NCBI GenBank assembly: GCA_042434945.1
Contig: CP170191.1
Span: 2,170,001-2,234,000 of the forward strand
Source: Escherichia hormaechei_A
GTDB lineage: Bacteria; Pseudomonadota; Gammaproteobacteria; Enterobacterales; Enterobacteriaceae
DNA length: 64,000 nt
Direction of reading: 5' to 3'
The notes beneath the pieces are model-generated. The model was not told the DNA's origin. It searched no databases and worked only from the letters and a program-made list of their open reading frames with translations. The position numbers and the translations under genes are program-made. Below are positions 55,446 to 63,569 of the stretch, one piece after another (the first letter of the stretch is position 1; the number at the start of each line of letters is the position of its first letter).

Positions 55446-56306
55446 GTGAGCGAAATGGTTGATACAACTCAAACTACCACCGAGAAAAAACTCACTCAAA
55501 GTGATATTCGTGGCGTCTTCCTGCGTTCTAACCTCTTCCAGGGTTCATGGAACTTCGAACGTATGCAGGCACTGGGTTTCTGCTTCTCTATGGTACCGGC
55601 AATTCGTCGCCTCTACCCTGAGAACAACGAAGCTCGTAAACAAGCTATTCGCCGTCACCTGGAGTTCTTTAACACCCAGCCGTTCGTGGCTGCGCCGATT
55701 CTCGGCGTAACCCTGGCGCTGGAAGAACAGCGTGCTAATGGCGCAGAGATCGACGACGGTGCTATCAACGGTATCAAAGTCGGTTTGATGGGGCCACTGG
55801 CTGGTGTAGGCGACCCGATCTTCTGGGGAACCGTACGTCCGGTATTTGCAGCACTGGGTGCCGGTATCGCGATGAGCGGCAGCCTGTTAGGTCCGCTGCT
55901 GTTCTTCATCCTGTTTAACCTGGTGCGTCTGGCAACCCGTTACTACGGCGTAGCGTATGGTTACTCCAAAGGTATCGATATCGTTAAAGATATGGGTGGT
56001 GGCTTCCTGCAAAAACTGACGGAAGGGGCGTCTATCCTCGGCCTGTTTGTCATGGGGGCATTGGTTAACAAGTGGACACATGTCAACATCCCGCTGGTTG
56101 TCTCTCGCATTACTGACCAGACGGGCAAAGAACACGTTACTACTGTCCAGACTATTCTGGACCAGTTAATGCCAGGCCTGGTACCACTGCTGCTGACCTT
56201 TGCTTGTATGTGGCTACTGCGCAAAAAAGTTAACCCGCTGTGGATCATCGTTGGCTTCTTCGTCATCGGTATCGCTGGTTACGCTTGCGGCCTGCTGGGA
56301 CTGTAA
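55446..56306 (+). CDS. manZ: mannose PTS permease IID component ManZ
   Basis: This 286-residue IID subunit starts at a GTG (MSEMVDTTQTTTEKKLTQSD). Motifs include FLRSNLFQGSWNFERMQALGF, the GLMGPLAGVGDPIFWGTVRP loop and one or more C-terminal helices. It completes the ManXYZ transporter. It is followed by a strong terminator. It matches E. coli by recall. Confidence 0.97.
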   Translation: MSEMVDTTQTTTEKKLTQSDIRGVFLRSNLFQGSWNFERMQALGFCFSMVPAIRRLYPENNEARKQAIRRHLEFFNTQPFVAAPILGVTLALEEQRANGAEIDDGAINGIKVGLMGPLAGVGDPIFWGTVRPVFAALGAGIAMSGSLLGPLLFFILFNLVRLATRYYGVAYGYSKGIDIVKDMGGGFLQKLTEGASILGLFVMGALVNKWTHVNIPLVVSRITDQTGKEHVTTVQTILDQLMPGLVPLLLTFACMWLLRKKVNPLWIIVGFFVIGIAGYACGLLGL

Positions 56307-56321
56307 GACTGTTGTACACTA

Positions 56322-56348
56322 CCGGGGCCTTTTGGCCCCGTTTTTTTA
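56322..56348 (+). terminator. manXYZ terminator
   Basis: CCGGGGCCTTTTGGCCCCG followed by TTTTTTT is a textbook intrinsic terminator 16 bases after the manZ stop codon. Confidence 0.95.
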
Positions 56349-56360
56349 TCTGGAGGATTA

Positions 56361-56819
56361 ATGACAATCACGGACCTGGTACTGATTCTTTTCATCGCCG
56401 CACTCCTGGCCTTCGCGATCTACGATCAGTTCATCATGCCCCGCCGTAATGGCCCCACCCTGCTGGCAATTCCTTTGCTCCGGCGTGGTCGCATCGATAG
56501 CGTTATCTTCGTCGGATTGATTGTCATTCTTATCTATAACAACGTCACGAATCATGGTGCGTTAATAACGACATGGTTATTAAGCGCACTGGCTCTGATG
56601 GGTTTTTATATATTCTGGATCCGCGTTCCGAAGATCATCTTTAAACAAAAAGGTTTTTTCTTCGCCAATGTCTGGATTGAATATAGCCGAATCAAAGCGA
56701 TGAACTTGTCGGAAGATGGCGTGTTGGTGATGCAATTAGAACAGCGTCGGCTGTTAATCCGCGTTCGAAATATCGACGATCTGGAAAAAATTTATAAGCT
56801 TCTCGTTTCAACTCAATAA
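56361..56819 (+). CDS. yobD: YobD, DUF986 inner-membrane protein
   Basis: This 152-residue membrane protein starts [20 protein letters not shown] with GGAGG upstream. Three helices lie at ~4-21, ~45-62 and ~69-88, followed by a soluble C-terminal domain ([42 protein letters not shown]) with a PH-like look. Its function is unknown. It lies between manXYZ and mntP in most enterobacteria. It matches E. coli by recall. Confidence 0.9.
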
Positions 56820-56864
56820 GTTATGAATTTAGCCAAAGCTATGTTTAGTGTATTTTTAATAATC

Positions 56865-56885
56865 AGACATAGCTTAGGCTATATT
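56865..56885 (+). promoter_or_regulatory. MntR-type operator upstream of mntP
   Basis: AGACATAGCTTAGGCTATAT fits the palindromic MntR consensus AAACATAGC-N-GCTATGTTT. A second, half-conserved copy (AGCCAAAGCTATGTTT) lies at 56,831-56,846. In E. coli, MntR with manganese activates mntP. Confidence 0.65.
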
Positions 56886-57019
56886 ACCTCTTCCCTTATT
56901 TGTTATTTATTTTAACGTTTCATTGATATATAAATCTAAATGTAAATCGTTATCAATAAAGCAATGAAATAATATATTCCAACAGTTGTTTTATATTCTC
57001 AAAATATGTTAAGGTTGCG

Positions 57020-57152
57020 CCCTCATTTGGGGAGTAGCCGATTTCCAGATTCCGGAAATGTACGTGTCAACATACTCGTTGCAAAACGTGGCACGTACGG
57101 ATCGTTTTCAGCACACTTACTGTGCCAAAAGCGATCAGGCGAGACCATAGAT
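57020..57152 (+). ncRNA. yybP-ykoY manganese riboswitch ahead of mntP
   Basis: The segment contains the hallmark TTTGGGGAGTAGCCGAT at its 5' side and GCGAGACCATAG at its 3' side, with paired arms between (ACGTGCCAC / GTGGCACGT-type and GTGTGCT region), in the 5' UTR of mntP. This is the Mn2+-sensing riboswitch class known from E. coli mntP and alx. Together with the MntR box it gives mntP two layers of manganese control. The 398 bases between yobD and mntP hold nothing else. Confidence 0.88.
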
Positions 57153-57217
57153 ACATCAACTGCTGTTTACTGGGGGCAGTGATGTGTCATATGGATATCC
57201 CCGGTCTGGACGCTCTT

Positions 57218-57784
57218 ATGAATATCTCCGCTACGATCCTTCTGGCTTTTGGCATGTCCATGGACGCATTTGCCGCCTCTATTGGTAAAGGTGCCACCCT
57301 CCATAAACCTAAATTTTCCGACGCCCTGCGTACCGGTCTCATATTTGGTGCTATCGAAACGCTGACGCCGCTTATCGGCTGGGGTCTGGGGATGCTCGCC
57401 AGCCAGTTCGTGCTGGAGTGGAATCACTGGATTGCTTTCGTGCTGCTGGTGTTCCTCGGCGGACGCATGGTGATTGAAGGCTTTCGTGGTAACGGCGATG
57501 AAGATGATGCGCCGCTGCAACGCCACGGCTTCTGGCTTCTGGTGACAACCGCCATCGCAACCAGCCTGGATGCAATGGCCGTGGGTGTCGGTCTGGCGTT
57601 TTTGCAGGTCAATATTATCGCCACCGCGCTGGCGATTGGCTGCGCCACGCTGATCATGTCAACGCTGGGGATGATGGTGGGTCGGTTCATTGGCCCGCTG
57701 TTAGGCAAACGCGCCGAAATTCTGGGCGGTATCGTGTTGATCGGGATTGGTGCCCAAATCCTTTGGGCACACTTCGCGGGTTAA
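57218..57784 (+). CDS. mntP: manganese exporter MntP
   Basis: This 188-residue, six-helix protein pumps Mn2+ out of the cell. The ATG giving MNISATILLAFGMSMDAFAASIGKGA matches the family start; the frame is open further up through the riboswitch but is not coding. Conserved acidic motifs are SMDAFAASIGKG and TSLDAMAVGVGLAF. It differs from K-12 at many positions (GNGDEDDAPLQRHG loop), so the K-12-like tract has ended upstream. The 3' end overlaps convergent rlmA by 4 bases. Confidence 0.96.
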   Translation: MNISATILLAFGMSMDAFAASIGKGATLHKPKFSDALRTGLIFGAIETLTPLIGWGLGMLASQFVLEWNHWIAFVLLVFLGGRMVIEGFRGNGDEDDAPLQRHGFWLLVTTAIATSLDAMAVGVGLAFLQVNIIATALAIGCATLIMSTLGMMVGRFIGPLLGKRAEILGGIVLIGIGAQILWAHFAG

Positions 57785-58596
57785 CCTTCGCGCTGCCAGC
57801 AATGGATGCTGAAATCCGTCTGGCAGCGAAATTCTGTCTGCGCTGCCAGCGTTTCCCACACCTCTGGTTTTGCCCGCCATGCAAACGGCGTCATTTGCAG
57901 TAACGCCACGGCTTCACTTCCCTGCAACGTCATTTCATACGCTACCGACTGCGCCTGCTTTAACGCAAAGCCCGCCAGCTGTTCAGAGTGCGGCGCATGC
58001 AGGTGAACTTCATCATAGATCAGCCCTTTTAACTCCAGCAGATGACGCGGCCCTGGCGTGACGGTGATAACCCAGCCGCCAGGCTTAACGACGCGCGCCA
58101 GCTCCTCTGCCTTGCACGGCGCATAGATACGCACCACGGCGTCCATACTCGCTTCCTCAAACGGCAGGCGGTGGCTGGAGGCCACGCAGAACGTTACCGC
58201 TGAGTAGCGTTTAGCTGCCGCACGGATAGCCACTTTCGACACGTCCAGCCCGAAAGTTTCGGCACCCTTCTCAGCCGCCACGTCAGCAAACGTGGCGGTG
58301 TAGTAACCTTCGCCGCAGCCGATATCCAGCATGGCGGATACGCCTTCTGTCAGAGATTGACGGAGTAAGGCGACAACGGCATCCCTGAGCGGTTGATAGT
58401 GCCCGGCATCGAGAAACGCCCGGCGCGCCTGCATCATCTCCGCGCTGTCACCCGGGTCCCGGGAGCGCTTGTGTTGTACCGGCAGAAGATTTACATAGCC
58501 CTCTTTCGCCCGGTCAAACTGATGTCCCTGTGGACAGATAAACGTTTTCTCCGCGCGCGTCAGCGGCGCGTGGCAAAGGGGACAACTGAAAGACAT
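57781..58596 (-). CDS. rlmA: 23S rRNA (guanine-745-N1)-methyltransferase RlmA
   Basis: This 271-residue enzyme methylates G745 of 23S rRNA. An N-terminal zinc ribbon (CPLCHAPL ... CPQGHQF, residues 5-26) is followed by the SAM-binding motif MLDIGCGEGYYTATF and DAVVRIYAPCKAEELARV. It is native in type. It is convergent with mntP and read in the same direction as the downstream PBP gene region. Confidence 0.94.
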   Translation of the reverse strand: MSFSCPLCHAPLTRAEKTFICPQGHQFDRAKEGYVNLLPVQHKRSRDPGDSAEMMQARRAFLDAGHYQPLRDAVVALLRQSLTEGVSAMLDIGCGEGYYTATFADVAAEKGAETFGLDVSKVAIRAAAKRYSAVTFCVASSHRLPFEEASMDAVVRIYAPCKAEELARVVKPGGWVITVTPGPRHLLELKGLIYDEVHLHAPHSEQLAGFALKQAQSVAYEMTLQGSEAVALLQMTPFAWRAKPEVWETLAAQTEFRCQTDFSIHCWQREG

Positions 58597-58635
58597 GACA
58601 GCTCCAGGGCGTAAACCAAAAGGCGAAGTGTACCG

Positions 58636-60381
58636 CTATTCGCCAGGGTTATAAACGGCTGGGTGACGCATCACGATCAGATGGTCAGAATCTGCCGGCA
58701 GCCCGTCTGGCTTCACGTTTTCCAGGCGCAGGACGTTACCCATAATTTCGCTGAACACGGGCGCAGAAACGGCCCCGCCATAGTAGGCACCGTTTTGCGG
58801 ATCGTTGATCACCACCACCAGCGCGAAACGGGGATCGCTGGCAGGCGCAACGCCTGCGGTATAGGCGACGTATTTATCCACATACTTACCATGTTCATCG
58901 ATTTTTTTGGCCGTCCCGGTTTTTATCGCCACGCGATAGTTACGCACCGCCGCTTTGACCCCGCCACCGCCGGGTAACGCAACGCTCTCCATCATATGTT
59001 CCACCTCGTGAACAATTTCCTCGGGCATCACCCGCTTGCCAATCACCGGCGGGTCAATACGGGTGATGGACAGAGGCCGTTCAATGCCGTAGCTGCCGAT
59101 GGTGGCATACACATGCGCCAGCTGGAGGGGGGTTACCATCAGGCCATACCCAAAGGCAAAGGTCGCCCGATCTAACTGACTCCAGAATTTTCGCTGCGGC
59201 AGTAAACCTGCGCTTTCTCCCGTTAAACCAAGCCCGGTACTCTCGCCAAAACCAAAGTTTTTATAGGTATCCAGTAACCGTTGCACGGGCATCGCCAGCG
59301 AAAGACGGGATACGCCTGTGTCGCTAGATTTTTGCAAAATCCCGGTCATCGTCAGCTCGGGGTAGTAGCCCACATCACGAATACGATGACCATCAATGGT
59401 GTAGGGATGCGTATCTATCACGCTGTCAGGCTGTACCAGCCCCTGCTGTAGCGCCGTCATCAGCACCAGAGGCTTAACGGTCGAGCCAGGTTCAAAGGTG
59501 TCGCTGATCGCGCGATTGCGAAAATCATCCAGCGTTGCCCCTTCCCGGTTGTTGGGGTTGAAGTCGGGGAAGCTCGCCATCGCCAGAATTTCGCCCGTCC
59601 GGATATTAATCAGCACCGACGCGCCTGACTCGGCTTTGTTCCACGCCACGGCATTATCCAGCGCGTCTTCGGTGATAGTTTGCAGGCGTTCATCGATACT
59701 AAGCTGGATATTATGTGCAGGTACGGGAGCCACCTCCGTAAGGTTCTCCACCACATGTCCGTAGCGATCTTTCCTGACCAGCCGCACGCCTGCCTTCCCG
59801 GTAAGCTGCGTGTTAAAGCTTTTCTCGACGCCCTCAATGCCCTGACCATCAATATTGGTGAAGCCAATCAGGTTCGCCGCCACGTGCCCGGCAGGATAAA
59901 AGCGGCGGGACTCATCGCGAAGGTTGATACCGGGGAGACGTAGCTTATCGATCCACTTTGCCTGGGCGGGATCAACCTGACGGGCCAGGTAAATAAATCG
60001 CCCGTGCGGGTTACTGTTAATTCGCAATGCGAGCGTGCTCAGAGAAAGGTGTAAGGCATCTGCCAGGGCCTGCCAGCGCGAGTCAAAACCGATCCCCCCT
60101 TTTTCCAGCACTGTTTTGGGATCGGCCCAGACGGCCTGGACGGGTACGCTCACCGCAAGGGGTCGCCCTTCACGGTCAACAATCATCCCACGCGGGGCGT
60201 CTATCGCCACTTCGCGCAGGGAGCGCATATCCTCCTGCTTCACCAGATTATCCGGTTTGATAATTTGTAGCCACGCTACGCGGCCCAGCAGAAACGCAAG
60301 GCTACAAAAGATGGCGAGACACAGAAGTGCAAAACGTGCCGGAGTAAAATTTCCGGTGGTGGTTATTGTCTTTTTTTTCAC
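58636..60381 (-). CDS. second FtsI-type penicillin-binding protein (PBP3-like paralogue)
   Basis: This class B penicillin-binding protein is 581 residues long from the GTG at 60,381 (GGGG 5 bases upstream; a TTG at 60,405 is the alternative). It has an N-terminal membrane helix (~22-42), a dimerisation domain with RGMIVDREGRPLAVS, and a transpeptidase domain with FEPGSTVKPLVL (SxxK), KSSDTGVSRL (SxD in place of the usual SxN) and AIKTGTAKK (KTG). The position between rlmA and cspC is that of the Salmonella PBP3-SAL gene, a division transpeptidase used in acidic conditions; E. coli K-12 lacks it. It is therefore a septal transpeptidase paralogue rather than ftsI itself. Confidence 0.88.
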   Translation of the reverse strand: MKKKTITTTGNFTPARFALLCLAIFCSLAFLLGRVAWLQIIKPDNLVKQEDMRSLREVAIDAPRGMIVDREGRPLAVSVPVQAVWADPKTVLEKGGIGFDSRWQALADALHLSLSTLALRINSNPHGRFIYLARQVDPAQAKWIDKLRLPGINLRDESRRFYPAGHVAANLIGFTNIDGQGIEGVEKSFNTQLTGKAGVRLVRKDRYGHVVENLTEVAPVPAHNIQLSIDERLQTITEDALDNAVAWNKAESGASVLINIRTGEILAMASFPDFNPNNREGATLDDFRNRAISDTFEPGSTVKPLVLMTALQQGLVQPDSVIDTHPYTIDGHRIRDVGYYPELTMTGILQKSSDTGVSRLSLAMPVQRLLDTYKNFGFGESTGLGLTGESAGLLPQRKFWSQLDRATFAFGYGLMVTPLQLAHVYATIGSYGIERPLSITRIDPPVIGKRVMPEEIVHEVEHMMESVALPGGGGVKAAVRNYRVAIKTGTAKKIDEHGKYVDKYVAYTAGVAPASDPRFALVVVINDPQNGAYYGGAVSAPVFSEIMGNVLRLENVKPDGLPADSDHLIVMRHPAVYNPGE

Positions 60382-60523
60382 CTTAACCCCAGGGCTGTTA
60401 ATCAACGCCCTGATTTAACGAGAAAAGCGGATAATAAGGCGGGAAAACAATGCTAATAATCTCGCGGGTTTGCAACAAGATAATAACAGAGGAGGATTAC
60501 GTAATATTTTGAAAAATAAGCGA

Positions 60524-60552
60524 ATAAAAAAGCCCCGCATCGGCGAGGCTTA
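60524..60552 (-). terminator. cspC terminator
   Basis: On the minus strand AAGCCTCGCCGATGCGGGGC followed by TTTTTTATT, a GC hairpin with a U tract ~45 bases after the cspC stop codon. Confidence 0.88.
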
Positions 60553-60597
60553 TGTCTGAGATCGAAGCGCTGAGCGCTTCAGTCAGCAGTGATTCGA

Positions 60598-60807
60598 TCA
60601 GATAGCTGTTACGTTAACAGCTGCCGGACCTTTCTGGCCGTCCTGAATTTCGAACTCAACGTTCTGACCTTCAGCCAGAGTTTTGAAGCCATTACCCTGG
60701 ATAGCGGAGAAGTGTACGAACACGTCTTTGCTGCCATCAGCCGGAGTAATGAAGCCAAAACCTTTAGACTCGTTGAACCACTTAACCTGACCTTTAATCT
60801 TTGCCAT
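60598..60807 (-). CDS. cspC: cold-shock-family protein CspC
   Basis: This encodes 69 residues, [20 protein letters not shown] to AVNVTAI, a single OB-fold with RNP1 KGFGFI and RNP2 DVFVHF. CspC is made at normal temperature, binds single-stranded RNA and influences stability of stress mRNAs such as rpoS. It lies 12 bases after yobF, with which it is co-transcribed. The protein is too conserved to tell host origin. Confidence 0.97.
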
Positions 60808-60819
60808 TTGAAAAATTCC

Positions 60820-60963
60820 TTAGATTGTTTTCTTCGCCCGCAGGCATAACATAGATAAAACTGACACATTACTGCATGAGGCACCAATATAAGGCTCGGC
60901 AGAGAAGCGGTATTCAACGTCAACGTGTTTACTCAGGACTTCTTTACTGAAAATGCCACACAT
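60820..60963 (-). CDS. yobF: small heat-shock-induced protein YobF
   Basis: This 47-residue small gene runs from an ATG at 60,963 ([20 protein letters not shown]) to a TAA at 60,820, ending LRAKKTI. It agrees with E. coli YobF by recall. It is too short for most gene finders. In E. coli it forms an operon with cspC and its protein level rises on heat shock; no mechanism is known. Confidence 0.9.
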
Positions 60964-61632
60964 AAACAGAACTGTACCTCGTTTAACCCGAAATCTGTTA
61001 TCACATACAACGTTAATTATGGCAAGCCATTTTTAAACATGTCTCGATCAGACGCACAAATTCAGACGTTACTCCATAACAATCTGCACAGTTATGCGAA
61101 TTGTCAAATGAAGCGCCACCTGACCTCACTGCCCGCAGGGTGCGTTGACGCGCCCTGTAATCAAAGACTTTTTAAACATAGCTCAATCATTTCAAAGCGT
61201 CCATCCCAATCCCAGAATTTCTTTAAAGGAATGACTGAGTTAGAACATTTTGTGAAAAGTTATGCTGAAAACATTGCAACGCACCAACATGTGTCAGGGA
61301 ATATACGATGTTAATTACATTTTGCTAACTGTATTAAAAACCACCATTTAATAAGTGTTATTCTGCACCAAAATAATGAAATTTTTATGACTCTGCCTCA
61401 AAACAAGGCAAGCAAAACGTTTCGATAAAAATAAAACACTTCAGGAAAGATAAAGCACACTATTTATTCAACGAAACTGAATTTGTTAAATAAGGATAAA
61501 TATTCGCCAGTTTTCAGTGTGCTAAAACATGAGTTAACTGCTGCTTAATTAAATGCCGGGAAGTTGTGGGATGCATTTGATAAGGGAGGGAATTTACGCC
61601 GTACGTCAGGCCACCTCCCCGCTCCGGGCAGA
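60964..61632. promoter_or_regulatory. 669-base AT-rich region: yobF-cspC leader and promoter
   Basis: No convincing gene is seen. A 129-codon open frame on the plus strand (60,925-61,314) overlaps yobF antisense, has no ribosome site and no known motif, and was rejected. Cold-shock-type operons carry long leaders, so a large part of this AT-rich tract is likely the 5' UTR of the leftward yobF-cspC transcript. The yebO 3' end follows at 61,633. Confidence 0.5.
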
Positions 61633-61920
61633 CTATCGTTCAGCTACCAGGCGAATGAAGTCTTCCTCGTCTTGTTGTTGAGCAACAGCGTCCTTCGGTA
61701 CCGCTTTCTCCTCCGGCTCGTTGGCTTCGCACAAACGACGCAGCAGCGCAGTCTGCCGTTTCTGCTGATCGAGCAATGCTTCCAGCAGCTCAATCTGCTC
61801 GTTTGTGCGGGAGCTGGCGCGGTTAACGAAAAACCACAGCACCAGCCCAACGACCAGCACCAACAAAGGCATTACCAGGGATGCAATGCTCAGCAGCCCC
61901 GAATTCAGTAACTCACCCAT
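61633..61920 (-). CDS. yebO: single-helix membrane protein YebO
   Basis: This 95-residue protein has a membrane helix at ~10-33 (LLSIASLVMPLLVLVVGLVLWFF) and a cytoplasmic coiled coil (TNEQIELLEALLDQQKRQTALLRRLCEANEPEE). It is a conserved enterobacterial protein of unknown function located next to mgrB; transcripts from the PhoP-dependent mgrB promoter may include it. It differs from K-12 at both ends (native type). Confidence 0.88.
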   Translation of the reverse strand: MGELLNSGLLSIASLVMPLLVLVVGLVLWFFVNRASSRTNEQIELLEALLDQQKRQTALLRRLCEANEPEEKAVPKDAVAQQQDEEDFIRLVAER

Positions 61921-61994
61921 TTCACCACCTCAGTAAAAACCGCCATTTTACCACTGCCGCCGCGTAAGGACATCACTCAGCGTAAAAATGGTCT

Positions 61995-62138
61995 CTACCA
62001 GGGGATAAACTTATTGATTGAACAAATGCCGCTAAAGAACTGTACATCCTGATCGCACATCACATTGATAGTCTGCGTCCACAGCACCACGCATGCTATC
62101 AACACTATAATCAGAATTACCCAGCGTATTTTTTTCAC
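61995..62138 (-). CDS. mgrB: PhoQ feedback inhibitor MgrB
   Basis: This 47-residue inner-membrane peptide runs from a GTG at 62,138 (ACGGAGTG upstream) to a TAG at 61,995. One helix (WVILIIVLIACVVLWTQ) is followed by a periplasmic tail with the two conserved cysteines in VMCDQDVQFFSGICSIN and the end FIPW. MgrB binds PhoQ and dampens PhoP/PhoQ signalling; its loss is a common route to colistin resistance in related Klebsiella and Enterobacter. The copy here is intact. Confidence 0.95.
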   Translation of the reverse strand: MKKIRWVILIIVLIACVVLWTQTINVMCDQDVQFFSGICSINKFIPW

Positions 62139-62298
62139 TCCACACTCCGTCTTATGACCTGATACAGCCAGGTTATCACGGTTATCTTAAACAGGGGCTA
62201 ACTGTACCTTCAACAGACGCTTTTCGGAATCGTGCACTTGTTTCACTGCGTAAAGCCGTTACGCTTACTCTATGACAACAAAGAAAAAAGAGGCAACG

Positions 62299-62538
62299 AT
62301 GCGTTTACTTATTCGTACAGTAATTGTACTGGCCATTGTCTGGATCGGCCTGTTATTAAGTGGGTACGGCGTATTAATGGGGAGCAAAGAAAATGCCGCG
62401 GGTCTGGGTATCCAGTGTAAATATCTTACCGCCCAGGGGATAAGCACGGCTCAGTACATCCATTCCGACAGCGGGATCATCGGGTTAACCAACTGTCCTG
62501 TGCTGCGTAAATCATCTGTTGTGGTTGATAACGGTTAA
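62299..62538 (+). CDS. yobH: small exported/membrane protein YobH
   Basis: This 79-residue protein starts MRLLIRTVIVLAIVWIGLLL with AGAGGCAACG upstream. The N-terminal hydrophobic stretch (~4-27) may be an uncleaved signal anchor; the rest has two cysteines (GIQCKYLTAQG, LTNCPVLRKS) that could form a disulfide outside the cytoplasm. The role is unknown. It converges on kdgR across a terminator. It is native in type (many differences from K-12). Confidence 0.88.
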   Translation: MRLLIRTVIVLAIVWIGLLLSGYGVLMGSKENAAGLGIQCKYLTAQGISTAQYIHSDSGIIGLTNCPVLRKSSVVVDNG

Positions 62539-62562
62539 TCAGCGCTGAACTTCGCTTACAGA

Positions 62563-62590
62563 AACGCCGCAAAAGTGCGGCGTTTTTATT
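62563..62590. terminator. bidirectional terminator between yobH and kdgR
   Basis: AACGCCGCAAAAGTGCGGCGT followed by TTTTATT: a seven-base GC stem with T tract on the plus strand and A run on the other side. Confidence 0.9.
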
Positions 62591-62601
62591 GGTGGCGTCG
62601 A

Positions 62602-63393
62602 TCAGAACGGATAGTCGTGATAACCCATTTGGGCAGAAATTTTGCGCGCTGCGGTATGCAACATTGCGACATATTCCTGTAAACGCTCTTCAGAGAAACG
62701 CAACGTCGGGAAGGAGATGCTCAAACCGGCAATGACCACGCCAAAGCGATCAAATACCGGTACCGCAATGCATCGCAGCCCTTCTTCCTGCTCTTCGTTA
62801 TCTTCGCCATACCCCTGCTCGCGCACCTGGTCCAGAACGGGTAATAACGCTTCTGTACTGGTGATGGTCCGCTCGGTACTGCGTTTATACTCCACGCCCT
62901 CAAGAATTTGCTTCACTTCATCGCGATCGCGCCATGCCAGCAGTATCTTACCAATCGCGGTGCTGTACAGCGGATTACGACGCCCAATCCGTGAATACAT
63001 GCGCAAATTGTACATAGAGTCAATTTTGTGAATGTAAACAATACTGTCTTCGTCCAGTGCGCCGAGGTGGATAGTTTCTTTGGTCAGGCGGGAGATCTCA
63101 CGCATCTGGATATCTGCGCTACGAATTAAATCGACGTTTTGTAACGCGCGAGCGCCCAGTTCAAACAATTTCAGGGTCAGGGAATATTTCTCCGACTCCC
63201 CTTCCTGCGCCACATAACCTAAGGTTTTCATGGTCTGTAAAAAGCGATAAACGGTGCTTTTTGACATCATGACGCGCTGCGACAGCTCGGTTATCCCTAT
63301 TTCGCGCTCTTCACCCAGCGCCTGCAAAATGCCAAAAACTTTTAGCACGGAAGATACAGAATCAGGCTGTTTATCCAGATCTGCGTTAGCCAT
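62602..63393 (-). CDS. kdgR: IclR-type repressor KdgR of pectin/KDG catabolism
   Basis: This 263-residue IclR-family regulator has a winged helix at ~10-75 (VSSVLKVFGILQALGEER, MMSKSTVYRFLQTMKTLG) and a ligand-binding domain at ~85-255. 2-keto-3-deoxygluconate releases it from operators of KDG and pectin-breakdown genes. By recall it differs from E. coli K-12 at one residue (GKILLAW for GKVLLAW), and the end ISAQMGYHDYPF is the K-12 form. It is divergent from yebQ with ~175 bases between. Confidence 0.95.
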   Translation of the reverse strand: MANADLDKQPDSVSSVLKVFGILQALGEEREIGITELSQRVMMSKSTVYRFLQTMKTLGYVAQEGESEKYSLTLKLFELGARALQNVDLIRSADIQMREISRLTKETIHLGALDEDSIVYIHKIDSMYNLRMYSRIGRRNPLYSTAIGKILLAWRDRDEVKQILEGVEYKRSTERTITSTEALLPVLDQVREQGYGEDNEEQEEGLRCIAVPVFDRFGVVIAGLSISFPTLRFSEERLQEYVAMLHTAARKISAQMGYHDYPF

Positions 63394-63569
63394 TTATCAC
63401 CTCATTGCGAGTGTTTTATAAAAATCAGAACTGTTTTTTATTATAATTTCGCACCAGGGTGGTCGCAATCCATCTTTTGCCGGTTAGTTACAATTCTGCG
63501 ACATCCACCGTGAATATCAGTGCTAGAATCATACCCCTGTTGATTATTCACCAAAGATATAAAATTCCT

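Noticed and set aside
60598..60963. yobF-cspC as a further K-12-like tract
   Set aside because: Both proteins are too conserved among enterobacteria for identity to show origin; I left this segment unassigned.
60925..61314. 129-codon open frame on the plus strand opposite yobF
   Set aside because: It is antisense to yobF and its leader, has no ribosome site, no motif and an odd composition; most likely chance.
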